A DNA stretch of 64,000 bases. Origin: Leptospira ellinghausenii (GTDB taxonomy: Bacteria; Spirochaetota; Leptospiria; Leptospirales; Leptospiraceae). The notes under the pieces were generated by a model. The model searched no databases and was not told where the DNA came from. It saw only the letters and a list, made by a program, of their open reading frames with translations. Each line of letters opens with the position of its first letter. The stretch's first letter is position 1. This document shows positions 1 through 9,353 of this stretch, piece after piece. Where the stretch lies: NCBI RefSeq assembly GCF_003114815.1, contig NZ_BFAZ01000003.1:124001-188000 (forward strand). Direction: 5' to 3'. The translations under genes were made by a program, and so were the position numbers.

Positions 1-21
1 TTCATCTACTAATACAGCCAT
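1..21 (-). CDS. sucD: Succinyl-CoA synthetase alpha subunit, N-terminal fragment
   Basis: Only the first seven codons are inside the window; they read MAVLVDE, which matches the usual beginning of the ADP-forming succinyl-CoA ligase alpha subunit. An AGGAAA ribosome-binding site lies a few bases before the ATG, inside the last codons of the window-side sucC gene. The position right behind sucC on the same strand is the normal sucCD order. The rest of the gene lies left of the window, so its integrity cannot be judged. Confidence 0.75.
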
Positions 22-33
22 GTTTTTAGTTTC

Positions 34-1203
34 CTATTTTTTGATTAGGGAGACAATTTTGTCTGCCGCGTCACGGAGTCCTTCTACTCCAACAATGTTC
101 ATACCAGATTCGTTCAGGATTTTTTTCCCTTCTTCTGCGTTGGTTCCTTTCAATCGAACCACTACCGGTACCGTTACGTTTACTTTTTTAGTAGCTTCGA
201 TGATACCAACCGCAACACGGTCACATCGTACGATACCACCAAATACGTTCACAAAAATTCCTTTCACATTTGGATCGGAAAGGATGAGTCTAAATCCGTT
301 TTCCACAGTGGTCGGGTTTGCTCCACCTCCGACGTCAAGGAAGTTTGCAGGTTCTGCACCAGCAAGTTTTACGATGTCCATAGTTGCCATCGCAAGACCG
401 GCACCATTCACCATACAACCGATATTTCCATCTAACTTCACGTAGTTGAGGTTGTATTCTTTTGCTTTTACTTCGTAAGGATCTTCTTCCGAAATGTCGC
501 GGAGTGCTTCGTTGTCTGGGTGACGATAGAGTGCGTTTTCATCCAAGTCCATCTTACAGTCACCTGCAATGATTTCGTTTTGTTTGGTAAGGATGAGGGG
601 GTTGATCTCTAAAAGTGCTGCATCTTCTTTGATGTAAGCATTGTAGACAGAATTCACAAGAGCAGTGAATGATTTTTGTGCTTCCGCAGGGATTCCAAGA
701 GCAAACGCGAGTTCTCTGACTTGGGAACCTTGGATTCCGATCCCTGGATCAATTTGGATTTTGATGATTTTTTCTGGGTGAGTTTCAGCAACTTCTTCAA
801 TTTCCATACCACCTTCTGTAGAAGCCATGATAATGGTTTTGCGAATTGCTCTGTCGAGAAGGATGGAAAGGTAATATTCTTTTGCGATTTCAAGTCCTTG
901 TTCTAAATAGACTTTGAGGACTTTTTTCCCTTCTGGACCCGTTTGAGGAGTGATGAGTTGCATTCCGAGAATTTTCTCAGCTGCTGCTTTGGCATCGTCT
1001 TTTGTCTTTGCGACCTTAACTCCGCCACCTTTTCCTCGTCCACCTGCGTGGATTTGGGCTTTTACCACCACTACTGGTGATTTTTGGACAACTTCGCTAT
1101 ATGCCTTTTCGAAATCACCGACTGTGTCGATGACCTTTCCGAATGGAACGTTGGCATTGTGTCTACGTAGGATTTCTTTGGCCTGGTATTCGTGGACTTT
1201 CAT
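34..1203 (-). CDS. sucC: Succinyl-CoA synthetase (ADP-forming) beta subunit
   Basis: This 389-residue protein has the normal length for SucC, which binds the nucleotide and with SucD interconverts succinyl-CoA and succinate with substrate-level ATP formation in the cytoplasmic TCA cycle. The N-terminal [12 protein letters not shown] is the classic ATP-grasp opening. Later come the glycine-rich [16 protein letters not shown] and, near the C-terminus, [17 protein letters not shown]. The ATG at 1203 is chosen because AAGGAAA stands just before it and because it gives the family N-terminus; an in-frame start 14 codons upstream is unlikely. sucD follows in the same direction. Confidence 0.97.
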   Translation of the reverse strand: MKVHEYQAKEILRRHNANVPFGKVIDTVGDFEKAYSEVVQKSPVVVVKAQIHAGGRGKGGGVKVAKTKDDAKAAAEKILGMQLITPQTGPEGKKVLKVYLEQGLEIAKEYYLSILLDRAIRKTIIMASTEGGMEIEEVAETHPEKIIKIQIDPGIGIQGSQVRELAFALGIPAEAQKSFTALVNSVYNAYIKEDAALLEINPLILTKQNEIIAGDCKMDLDENALYRHPDNEALRDISEEDPYEVKAKEYNLNYVKLDGNIGCMVNGAGLAMATMDIVKLAGAEPANFLDVGGGANPTTVENGFRLILSDPNVKGIFVNVFGGIVRCDRVAVGIIEATKKVNVTVPVVVRLKGTNAEEGKKILNESGMNIVGVEGLRDAADKIVSLIKK

Positions 1204-1282
1204 GGATTTCCTTATGTCATTGGTTCGTCCGAAAGCTTTCGCCAACGGATCACTAGGGTAAGCCTCAAGGGTTGGGTGAGAT

Positions 1283-1288
1283 TGTCAA
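1283..1288 (-). promoter_or_regulatory. Possible -35 box for sucCD
   Basis: A perfect TTGACA hexamer on the minus strand lies about 80 bases before the sucC start. No good -10 hexamer stands at the usual 16-18 base distance (the nearest, TACCCT, is about 22 bases away), so this is only a weak promoter guess. Confidence 0.2.
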
Positions 1289-1374
1289 GACGGATTGAAA
1301 GGAAGTGAACAAAGAGAAGAGTGGGAACGCAAGAAGTGTGAAGTGAAAGGTGATGGATGAATCTGATTTCCTTT

Positions 1375-3282
1375 TTACACCCGAAGAGTTTCTTCTGGGT
1401 TTTTGGGGAGCCGTACAAAAAAACGTGAACCTTTCTGTTCTTCACTTTCCACAATGATCTCACCACCAAGAACTTCTACTTGTGATTTGGTGATAAATAG
1501 GCCAATTCCTCTCGCATCTTCGTTGCGGTGGAATGTTTTGAACATCCCGAAGATTTTGTTCCCATGTTTCTCCAAATTGATCCCAAGACCATTGTCTTCG
1601 ACCAAAATGGTGATTTGTTCATTATTTTCTTCGATTCCTACTTTGATCCAAGCACCTTGTTTCAAACGAACATATTTTACGGCATTCGATATAAGGTTGA
1701 GTAAGATGCTTTCTAAATAAGAAGGGATGGTTCTTATGGTAAGGCCTTCTGGAATTTGTACATCCACTTGGATCTTTCGTAATTCAATGGAACCACTGAG
1801 TATGGATAGAGTTTTATCCACTTCTTTTTTTAAGGAACAAAATTCCATAGGTTTATTCAATGTTTGGTTGATGGAGATGATATCGTTTAGATGGGAAATG
1901 GTTTCTTCTAATTGGATGGAGGAAACATGTAACATTTCGACTAGATTCTTTTTATCTTCTTCTGATTTTGATTCTTCCAATAACTGGATGAGAGAAGTAA
2001 AATTGGATGAATGTTGTCTTATGTTGTGAGATACAATGTAAGCAAAGTTTTGTAATCGATTGTTTTGGATGCCTGTGAAATGTAACATACGATTTGTATT
2101 TTCCAGGGCTTCAATTTCTTCTGTTATATTAAATCGTATGGATAGATATGCTTCAATTTCATCTTGAAGATTGTATAAAGGGTGGATAAAGGTTTGAAGC
2201 CAAAAATAAGTGCCATCTTTGGATTTGTTTTTAATGACCCCCTCCCAGGTTTTTCCATTTTTGATCTGTTCCCAAAGTCCTTGCCAAAATTCTTTTTTAT
2301 GATAATCCGAACTAAGGATTTTATGGTCCGATCCTATGATTTCGGATTCTTCAAATCCAGAAATTTTAATAAATTTTGAATTTGCTCGTATGATGATTCC
2401 TTCAGGATTTGTGACACTTACAATGGCAGATCTTTCAATTGCATTTAGAACAGAGGTTAGTTTTCGATTTTGTTGTTCGATTGTATTTTGTGTGTTTTTT
2501 AATTCGGTGATATCTAAAAAACTTGCTGTGGCTCCTTCTAAATTTCCATGTTCATCAAAAAGCGGAGTCGCATTTACGTTTAGCCATTTTACATGACCAT
2601 CTTCCGAAATGATTCCATGTTCACAATTATAGACTGTTATCTGTTTTCCAAGAGCTAGAGCTAACGGTAGTTTGTCAGTTGGGAATGGGCTTCCATCTTC
2701 ATTGATTTGTTTCCATTCCTTTGAACTAAAGTATCGGTTTTCAATTTTTTCCAATTCCAAATCTAAAATTTCGGATGCACTTTCATTTGCGTAAAGGATT
2801 TGTCCTTCCAAATTCACAACAACCACACCGTTGATCATTGTCTTTAGTAAACGATCGAGTTTCGTCTCTTTTTGTCTTAGGATTTTTTCTGCAAGGATGG
2901 CATCTGTTAACTCTTCCATAGAAATTGTATAATGGATCGAATCCAATCGAGTTAATTTGAGTAAGTAAGTTTGATTTTGGATTCCAAAGTAGTGGAATGT
3001 ATTCTTTGTCATCACTTCTTCCCATTGTTTGTGATCATTCCAACCAGCTTGGATTTCGTGAAATAATTCTGTTTCAAATAAAAATGGAAATAAAGATCCA
3101 ATGTTTAAATCAATACTCCCAAGTTTAGGAGTCCTTTGGAGTTCTATCGCTTTGGAGTTTGAAAATAATAGAGAATTCTCTTTAGCAAACGTTTGGGATT
3201 TTGATTCAAATAAAAAAACGGAATAGGGCAATTGGTTTGCGAAGGAATAAAAGATCTCTGATTGATGGATCGTTTCGTTCAT
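1375..3282 (-). CDS. PAS-domain sensor histidine kinase
   Basis: This 635-residue protein is a soluble-looking sensor kinase without clear membrane segments. A first, weakly conserved sensory region covers residues 1-130. Two PAS domains follow, at about 145-260 (with NGVVVVNLEGQILYANE) and 275-390 (with the FWQGLWEQIKNGKTWEG signature of PAS/PAC repeats). The phospho-accepting histidine is H419 in AYIVSHNIRQHSSN, the HNIR variant of HisKA. The HATPase domain has the N box NLISNAVKYV and the G boxes VEDNGLGI and GIGLF near the C-terminus. No response regulator is adjacent, so it is an orphan kinase. It lies upstream of sucC on the same strand with about 170 bases between them. The signal it senses is unknown. 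Confidence 0.9.
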   Translation of the reverse strand: MNETIHQSEIFYSFANQLPYSVFLFESKSQTFAKENSLLFSNSKAIELQRTPKLGSIDLNIGSLFPFLFETELFHEIQAGWNDHKQWEEVMTKNTFHYFGIQNQTYLLKLTRLDSIHYTISMEELTDAILAEKILRQKETKLDRLLKTMINGVVVVNLEGQILYANESASEILDLELEKIENRYFSSKEWKQINEDGSPFPTDKLPLALALGKQITVYNCEHGIISEDGHVKWLNVNATPLFDEHGNLEGATASFLDITELKNTQNTIEQQNRKLTSVLNAIERSAIVSVTNPEGIIIRANSKFIKISGFEESEIIGSDHKILSSDYHKKEFWQGLWEQIKNGKTWEGVIKNKSKDGTYFWLQTFIHPLYNLQDEIEAYLSIRFNITEEIEALENTNRMLHFTGIQNNRLQNFAYIVSHNIRQHSSNFTSLIQLLEESKSEEDKKNLVEMLHVSSIQLEETISHLNDIISINQTLNKPMEFCSLKKEVDKTLSILSGSIELRKIQVDVQIPEGLTIRTIPSYLESILLNLISNAVKYVRLKQGAWIKVGIEENNEQITILVEDNGLGINLEKHGNKIFGMFKTFHRNEDARGIGLFITKSQVEVLGGEIIVESEEQKGSRFFVRLPKNPEETLRV

Positions 3283-3369
3283 AAGGAATCAGTAGCCATT
3301 CCAGATGAATCGCTAACTTCTTAAGAACCATTGGACGAAAAAATTAGTGAAGATTAGTGATTATTTCGA

Positions 3370-4638
3370 CTAAAATTTATTCCAATATGGCGAAAGCCTC
3401 AAGGAATCACAAAAACTTCCATTCGATTTTGTGTCGAGTAAGTCAAACCGGTTGGCACTATGGGGAGAGAGGTAAATTTCACCATTCTGCCCGATGGCAC
3501 CACCACGGTAGGAATTTGTATTTGGATTTGCCATTAACACTTTGATTTCAGAGGAATTGGAATCAATGGAGAGAAAATTCGCATAATTTAAGGGAATAGG
3601 ATAGAGTTTTCCATTAGGTGAAAGTACGACTCCGTTAAACATTGCCGTGCTTGCGCTTGGAATGGTTCCAACATTGACAACTTTGTCGTTATCTTTCGTG
3701 TCCACATAATACACTGTTGAAGCATTATAAGGAATGATATAAATACGGCCGTTAGGTGTGTAAATTCCTGAAATATAATTACTGGCACCACCAAACGAAA
3801 AGGGAATTGTTGTGACCGTTTCTGTAAATATGTCGAGGATATGGATATTGGTTGCCGTATGAGGGATAAAGTATATTTTTCCTTCGGGAGTTAACACACC
3901 ATTGGCGAAGATTCCTCCACTTACTGGTGTTGTTACTGAACCAATGGTTCCTTTTTTCGTGTCATAATACCGGATTGTTGATTCCCCACTGGGCACGTAA
4001 TAAATTTTTCCATTGGGAGCAAAGACTCCACCATTATAAGCAGCTCCTCCCATGGATATAGATGCAATGTTCGTCAATGTTTTGTTTGTTGTATCAAATT
4101 TGAAAAATGAATTATTGGTATGAGGGGAAAGGTAAATGATACCATTTGGACCTAAGGTTCCACCAATAAAATCCACAGCTCCAGGAACAGTCGCTGCTAA
4201 TTCATAGTTTTTTGTTTTAGGGTCAATGGCGACTATTTTGGGTGAGTTATAAGGTAATAGATAAACATTTCCATTTGGTGCACTGAGTGCACCTTGGAAG
4301 GCCGTTGAGGCAGCGCCAGTTACCGATGCAACTGTATTTAAATTGTATTGGATTAAGGTTTCAGTTCCACTCGAGCCAAGAGCAAATTGAGTTTCTACTT
4401 CTTGTTTCACTTGGATCCAGTTCTCAGGCAAATGTGTTTCTTCATAACTTAAGGAACAGGCAGGTATTCGAACTTTGTAACCACATAGATTACTTCTGTC
4501 ATTCACGGCAAATCGTAAGAGTAAGGAATTTAAAAATGAATCCGAGGTCACATCACAATTGTTAGAGATATTTCCATTTGTGCAATGTGATAAAAAAATA
4601 ACAAAAATGAACAGAGTGAGATTTCGGAGAATAAACAT
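3370..4638 (-). CDS. Lipoprotein with seven-fold propeller-like repeat
   Basis: The ATG at 4638 gives a 422-residue protein with a typical lipoprotein signal peptide ending in FLSHC, so C19 should be acylated. After a short Cys-containing leader (residues 28-53), the mature part contains seven copies of a unit of about 40-45 residues built around a G-x-x-x-x-P-N/E-G-x-x-Y-x-x-P core (for example GGVFAPNGKIYYVP). Seven such units fit a beta-propeller, a fold used for binding or lyase functions, but I do not recognise the function. The longer reading frame upstream of M30 is unlikely because it would bury the signal peptide. It is the last of three lipoprotein genes in a row, about 120 bases behind the metzincin-motif gene. 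Surface or periplasmic location is inferred. Confidence 0.82.
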   Translation of the reverse strand: MFILRNLTLFIFVIFLSHCTNGNISNNCDVTSDSFLNSLLLRFAVNDRSNLCGYKVRIPACSLSYEETHLPENWIQVKQEVETQFALGSSGTETLIQYNLNTVASVTGAASTAFQGALSAPNGNVYLLPYNSPKIVAIDPKTKNYELAATVPGAVDFIGGTLGPNGIIYLSPHTNNSFFKFDTTNKTLTNIASISMGGAAYNGGVFAPNGKIYYVPSGESTIRYYDTKKGTIGSVTTPVSGGIFANGVLTPEGKIYFIPHTATNIHILDIFTETVTTIPFSFGGASNYISGIYTPNGRIYIIPYNASTVYYVDTKDNDKVVNVGTIPSASTAMFNGVVLSPNGKLYPIPLNYANFLSIDSNSSEIKVLMANPNTNSYRGGAIGQNGEIYLSPHSANRFDLLDTKSNGSFCDSLRLSPYWNKF

Positions 4639-4759
4639 TCTAAATTGGACGTTACTGGCAATCGCATTCGAATCGCAATCAAGTTTAGAAAAATCCCCAA
4701 AGATTACTTGCGGAAATATCCGCATCGAATTTGGTAAAGTTTTTGATATTGCGTCGAAC

Positions 4760-5446
4760 TCAATTCGGTCTTTTTAAGATCTTTTTTCCAGAAGTGTTTA
4801 TGACGGGAAAAAAATTTGGATCTCGTTCTGGATCAGCTAGTAATAATTTCACATCACGGATTTTTTCATAACATTCTTTCATGAATAATTGGTGTCCACA
4901 TCCAAGTAAATGATAACCTTCATGAACTAAAGTAGAGTTTGGACTTGTAAATAACAACTGTATAGTGGAAATGTATTTGGCTTTAATATAACCTCTAGTA
5001 TTAGTGTTTCCTTCTACGGCTCCTTGTAATTCTAATTTGAGACCTACACCAACAAAAATTCCGAGAGTGACAATTTCAAAAACAATGTCTCCCCAAGTTC
5101 GGCCTTTTAAATACAAAAGACGGTCACATTCATCTGACATTCTCATGTTCATCATGTATTCGAGTATGTCTGTCCCATAAAAACCAGGTCGTTCCGTTTC
5201 AAAAAGAATTTTAGGTACCGCTTTTAATTGGTAGAGTTTTAATTCTTCGTTCCAATTTTCAAAGAGAGTGGCGACATCTTTGTCCAAAATTCCTGTTTCT
5301 TTGACAACACAGACTCGGAAACTCGCCTGTTCTCCAAAGTTAATGGAGTCTCTTATTTTTTCTTGGTGAAACCCAACGGTTGTACAAGTTGTGAGAGATA
5401 AAAGAAAGAGAAGAGAAACATAACAATTTTTAATTTTGGAAAACAA
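4760..5446 (-). CDS. Lipoprotein with metzincin-type zinc motif
   Basis: The 228-residue product has a signal peptide ending in SLTTC, so it is probably lipidated at C21. Residues 175-185 read HEGYHLLGCGH, which exactly fits the HExxHxxGxxH zinc-binding motif of metzincin metalloproteases: three histidine ligands and the catalytic glutamate. A Met-turn candidate (M189 in FMKEC) sits unusually close to the motif, so the fold assignment remains open. The rest of the sequence shows no domain that I recognise. The gene follows the DUF1566 lipoprotein gene by 15 bases, so the two are probably co-transcribed. A cell-envelope protease or a catalytically changed relative are both possible. Confidence 0.8.
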   Translation of the reverse strand: MFSKIKNCYVSLLFLLSLTTCTTVGFHQEKIRDSINFGEQASFRVCVVKETGILDKDVATLFENWNEELKLYQLKAVPKILFETERPGFYGTDILEYMMNMRMSDECDRLLYLKGRTWGDIVFEIVTLGIFVGVGLKLELQGAVEGNTNTRGYIKAKYISTIQLLFTSPNSTLVHEGYHLLGCGHQLFMKECYEKIRDVKLLLADPERDPNFFPVINTSGKKILKRPN

Positions 5447-5461
5447 ATGAAAACGAATCCT

Positions 5462-6868
5462 TTAATAATCGGTAACACAACGAGTTCGAACGCTGGCGTC
5501 AGTTTTTAATGTTGGTCCACCACCAGAACCACCAAAATCAGTGACATATGCTTGTGTGGATGGATTTCCAAGGACTGGGCTTGAAGACCAAAACGATGCA
5601 GAAGCCGTATTGGGAAAATAAAGAGCATTAAAACCTGGAGTTCCAAAATTAAATCGGAAATCTTTTAAAGAAATTAATTCATTCGCATTGGGAAGTCTCC
5701 ATGTTTTACCAGCAAGTGATAAACTTTGGCAATAATTGATGGCCGCAGACCATTGGAATGCACTATCTGTTCCACCGGAACAAGTGGCCACATTGGGTTG
5801 GCCTGCTGTACATTTTTGCCAAAGAAGAGCAGTATCTAAATCCAAAATGGTTCCATCCAATTGGTCGATGAAGCGTTTGATAAACGTATTTCTTGGTGTA
5901 GCGACACAACGTAAGTAATGCATATCGGAATAGTTTCCAAATCCAATGGAAGATTGGATATAAGTAGGATAAAATGCTCCCGTACTTGCTGCATTAGATG
6001 TATTGGATTTATAATTAAAACTAGCAGTTTGTGGAAAGTAAGTTGAATTGATCGAAGGATTTTCTGTGGTGTGGTCAAATGTAGTTAAGTATTCTTCAAT
6101 CTCTGGGACACGCCAGTCCGTTCGATCGGCAAATCCTGAACCTGCATTCAAACTTGTGCATTCTGTTTGAGCCCCTGCATACGTAAAAGTTTCTGTTCCA
6201 GGAGTACCACAACCAATACCTGTTCTCCCTCGGTGACAACTTGTCCATACAAGACCTGTTACTAAATCAGTTGTGATCTCACCTCCAGAAACAAGAGTTG
6301 GTCCCACGAAACTCGTGTTAATTCCTCTTTGGAGTTGGCCATCTTGCCCTGGAATACCAGTACAAGTAGCATCTATATTGCCACCTGCATTATAACACAC
6401 TGTGATGTTGGTCTTTGGAGGAGTTTTGCCCATCCATGCTGGTTTGTAAACACAACTTGCACTCCCTTTTGGGTTACTTGCTGTGATTGTGAACTGTACT
6501 TGGTTTGCCTTCCAACCATTATAAGTGCCTTCGAGTGAGTTCGCGAAAAGAGAAAAAACCACACCCGGAGGGAGGGGGGGATTACTGGAAAAACTAAGTC
6601 GATTCCCGTCTGTTTCAAACGATTCAAAAAAATAAATTCCATTTCGTTTGGGAATGAGGGGTGGACATATCAAGTAGGTTGGTGGGTTTACTTTTAATAC
6701 CACACCACAATGAGGTGACTCATCAAAATTAATATAACGCAAAAGTAAACTGTCTTTGTATTGGTCCGATTTTGGATCACATAAGTTTTCTAAATCGGAC
6801 TGATTGCAAGAGAAGAAGGAAATCACACAGAGACAAAGTAGAAATAACCAAATTTGGAACTGTGTCAT
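5462..6868 (-). CDS. Lipoprotein with two DUF1566 (Lcl C-terminal) repeats
   Basis: This 468-residue protein has a signal peptide ending in SFFSC (acylated C21 predicted). A putative-Ig-like stretch follows at about residues 60-140. Two DUF1566 or Lcl-type domains come next: one around GLVWTSCHRGRTGIGC to YLRCVA (about 205-325) and one around ALLWQKC to RTRCV (about 345-465), each with the W-R-x-P-x-x-x-E core (DWRVPEIEEY and TWRLPNANEL). This domain is common in Leptospira outer-surface lipoproteins; its biochemical role is not known to me. Its leader shares the pattern CD-x2-SD-x4-SLLLR-x9-CG with the propeller lipoprotein two genes downstream. It begins a short minus-strand operon. Confidence 0.85.
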   Translation of the reverse strand: MTQFQIWLFLLCLCVISFFSCNQSDLENLCDPKSDQYKDSLLLRYINFDESPHCGVVLKVNPPTYLICPPLIPKRNGIYFFESFETDGNRLSFSSNPPLPPGVVFSLFANSLEGTYNGWKANQVQFTITASNPKGSASCVYKPAWMGKTPPKTNITVCYNAGGNIDATCTGIPGQDGQLQRGINTSFVGPTLVSGGEITTDLVTGLVWTSCHRGRTGIGCGTPGTETFTYAGAQTECTSLNAGSGFADRTDWRVPEIEEYLTTFDHTTENPSINSTYFPQTASFNYKSNTSNAASTGAFYPTYIQSSIGFGNYSDMHYLRCVATPRNTFIKRFIDQLDGTILDLDTALLWQKCTAGQPNVATCSGGTDSAFQWSAAINYCQSLSLAGKTWRLPNANELISLKDFRFNFGTPGFNALYFPNTASASFWSSSPVLGNPSTQAYVTDFGGSGGGPTLKTDASVRTRCVTDY

Positions 6869-6906
6869 AAAATTAATGCTAAACGGTATTTCTGATAACT
6901 TCCCCT

Positions 6907-9219
6907 TTAGGTCGGAATTTCATCAACAATTTTCTGTCTAAAAGTCTCTATTTGAGATTTTAATTGTTCAATTCGATTTGTATCTGAAGGGATAAACGAT
7001 GTTAGTTGTAACGTCTTTTCTGCCTTGGGCAGATTGCCAATAATGAGGTACAATTGAACAAGTTGTATTAAATTTGATAAATGACCAGGGTTACGCAAAC
7101 GGATTCTCTCACCCATATCAATGGCCTTACCAAATTCTTTCGTTTGTTTGTAAGTAAAGGATGCCAAATAAATTAAATCTGTGTCACCAGGGTATTCTTC
7201 TAAATAGGTGTTTAATTTTTCTGCTGCTAAGTTGTATTCTTTCATGCGTACGAGGAGGCGTATCAGTGCCCTTTGGATTTCTCTATTTTCTGGGTTGATA
7301 CGATTTGCCTCTAAAAGACTGGTTTTTGCCTCTTCCAATTGGTCCAACTTGATTTGCGACTTTGCTTTACGCATCAATTCATACGATTCTTTTCGAATGG
7401 CTCTTGGAGGTTGGTCCAGATTTTCTTTAAATGTAATCCGCATCAGACTTAAATCGTCAGTCAGTTCTCCCATGGACAGGATGGATTGATAAATTTCTTT
7501 TAAGTGGCCATTCCCTCGTTCTACGTGTCGTAAAAATAATTCTTCATCATGGTTGATCTTTCTTGCTGTAGTTTCCGTTACAAACTCGATATCATCCCTT
7601 CCGTCAGAACCAAGGATGAGTACATCTCCAGGAATCAATTGTAATGTAGAGATTTCGAGTGATTTTTCGGAAAAGGGAGTTCCTAACTTGCGGAGTTCCG
7701 AATTGTTTTTGATAAATTCTGCAGTTCCTTTTCTGTACAATACCGACCATGGATGTTCTGCGTTTAAGTAATACATAAGGCCAGTTTCGTCATCGATGAG
7801 GCCCATTACCATGGAAACTAACATAGAGCAGTCGAAGCTCTCAAAAATATGATGAAGTTCTTGGTATGCGTTTTTGATCCATCGTTCTGCATACAATAAT
7901 TTTACTGACTCAACTGCATTGGACCGTTCCAAGATGGATTGTACCGCAGCTCCAAGTACAAGAACACCACCAGCACCTTGTAACGATTTTCCCATGGCAT
8001 CAGCATTGAGAAAAAATGTATAATCTTTGCCTCGTAACGTAATGGTGCGCGTGATACAAATATCTCCACCAATTTCATTTTCCCTTCCGTGGAACAAAAA
8101 AGTCTTTTTTTGTTTGATCAAAAAATCTGTTTTTACATGAGTACCAATGGTTTTGTTCAAACTGAGAGGTTTGATTAATAGCGAAGTTAAAAAATAATCT
8201 CCGTCTTGTTGTTTTTTTAAGGTTTCAACGGTTTCTAAACTGTTTCTTAATTCTGAAGTTTTTGCCTCAACTAATTCTTGTAAGTTTTCTCTGATCCTGC
8301 CAACTTCTCTTGTTGCCTTTTCGTAATTTTCTGCAAACAAAATAAATTCTTTGTCTATGGATAAGATGGGAAGAGCACCTCTCCCTCCAGTAGCAAGGCT
8401 ATTGGCTGATTCATTAATTTGTTCCAATGTTAAATTAATCGATTGGAAAAACATATAAATCAATATAACTGCCTCGACAAATGTCATCCCAATGAAGGCA
8501 GTAATTTTGAACAAACTGGCATTCCCAAAGGAAATGAAGACTGAAAGTACACTGAGCGATAATAAGATTAATATTAACAAAAAAACAAATTTGCCCTTTA
8601 AACTTAGGATTCCATAGTTTTTATGAATCGAGACATCTCGGTATGCTAAGATTTTTTTGATCTCAACTCTTTTGTTACCAGTAAAATAATCGGAGATGAT
8701 GTATGAAAAACCTCCGTAAACAAAAACAGCAGAAAGCCAGCCAATGGAAACCAATACTAATTCGTACATTGGATGCTGGCAAATGATATGGGTAATGGAA
8801 ACAGAAACAAAGACCATTACCGCATAACGAATGGCAGCATACATGTTCTCCTTTGGTAAATGGATAAGTGTATTCAAATTGTTTTCTAATTCTAAAATAT
8901 CTTTGTGGCGAATTGTGTCGTTGTATCTTAAAAACAGATTTAGTTTTTTTAAGTCGTTACGAAATCCACCATACCCAAGAGGTGTTAGGATTCCAAATTC
9001 GATGCTATGTCCGACTGCAGCAAGGAAAGTGGCAAATACAAAAACGTACACAACTTCAGGATGGTTCTCGATGGAAAAATCAGGAATGAGTGCTGATCCA
9101 AAAAAATAAGCGTAAAAAGCGCCAAAAAAGGCACCTTGGAGAGAAAAGAATACAATGGCAAAACTGTAAGAAATGAACCTGTGTAAGAATTTGAATAATT
9201 GATCAAAGAATCGACTCAT
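6907..9219 (-). CDS. Membrane SpoIIE/PP2C-type serine phosphatase with TPR tail
   Basis: Starting at the ATG at 9219 the protein has 770 residues. About six hydrophobic segments lie in the first 260 residues (roughly 15-45, 55-80, 127-147, 153-175, 209-232, 237-259). A HAMP-like and coiled-coil linker (about 265-340) leads to a SpoIIE-type PP2C domain with the metal-binding EIGGD (near 385), NADAMGK (near 407) and SDGRDD (near 540) and ELTDDLSLM. The C-terminal 150 residues look like TPR repeats. Such proteins dephosphorylate anti-sigma-factor antagonists or similar partners in response to an envelope signal. An upstream TTG at 9258 also opens the frame, but GGGGA before the ATG and the sequence quality favour 9219. 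It is divergent from the SDR gene. Confidence 0.9.
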   Translation of the reverse strand: MSRFFDQLFKFLHRFISYSFAIVFFSLQGAFFGAFYAYFFGSALIPDFSIENHPEVVYVFVFATFLAAVGHSIEFGILTPLGYGGFRNDLKKLNLFLRYNDTIRHKDILELENNLNTLIHLPKENMYAAIRYAVMVFVSVSITHIICQHPMYELVLVSIGWLSAVFVYGGFSYIISDYFTGNKRVEIKKILAYRDVSIHKNYGILSLKGKFVFLLILILLSLSVLSVFISFGNASLFKITAFIGMTFVEAVILIYMFFQSINLTLEQINESANSLATGGRGALPILSIDKEFILFAENYEKATREVGRIRENLQELVEAKTSELRNSLETVETLKKQQDGDYFLTSLLIKPLSLNKTIGTHVKTDFLIKQKKTFLFHGRENEIGGDICITRTITLRGKDYTFFLNADAMGKSLQGAGGVLVLGAAVQSILERSNAVESVKLLYAERWIKNAYQELHHIFESFDCSMLVSMVMGLIDDETGLMYYLNAEHPWSVLYRKGTAEFIKNNSELRKLGTPFSEKSLEISTLQLIPGDVLILGSDGRDDIEFVTETTARKINHDEELFLRHVERGNGHLKEIYQSILSMGELTDDLSLMRITFKENLDQPPRAIRKESYELMRKAKSQIKLDQLEEAKTSLLEANRINPENREIQRALIRLLVRMKEYNLAAEKLNTYLEEYPGDTDLIYLASFTYKQTKEFGKAIDMGERIRLRNPGHLSNLIQLVQLYLIIGNLPKAEKTLQLTSFIPSDTNRIEQLKSQIETFRQKIVDEIPT

Positions 9220-9353
9220 TGTGATCCCCAAGGAAGACAAAGTATAAGGTTGTCTCAAACCTAAGTAAACATATTTTTAAAGAATATGAAAAAAAGTTAG
9301 ATATCTCATTAAAAAAAACTTTCAACAAGATCCATACAAGTTAGGTTTCGCCA

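Noticed and set aside
20..445. Open frame on the plus strand inside sucC, and many similar antisense frames elsewhere (for example 44880-45311, 38981-39340).
   Set aside because: They lie fully opposite clear protein families, have low-complexity translations and no ribosome sites; they are shadows of real genes.
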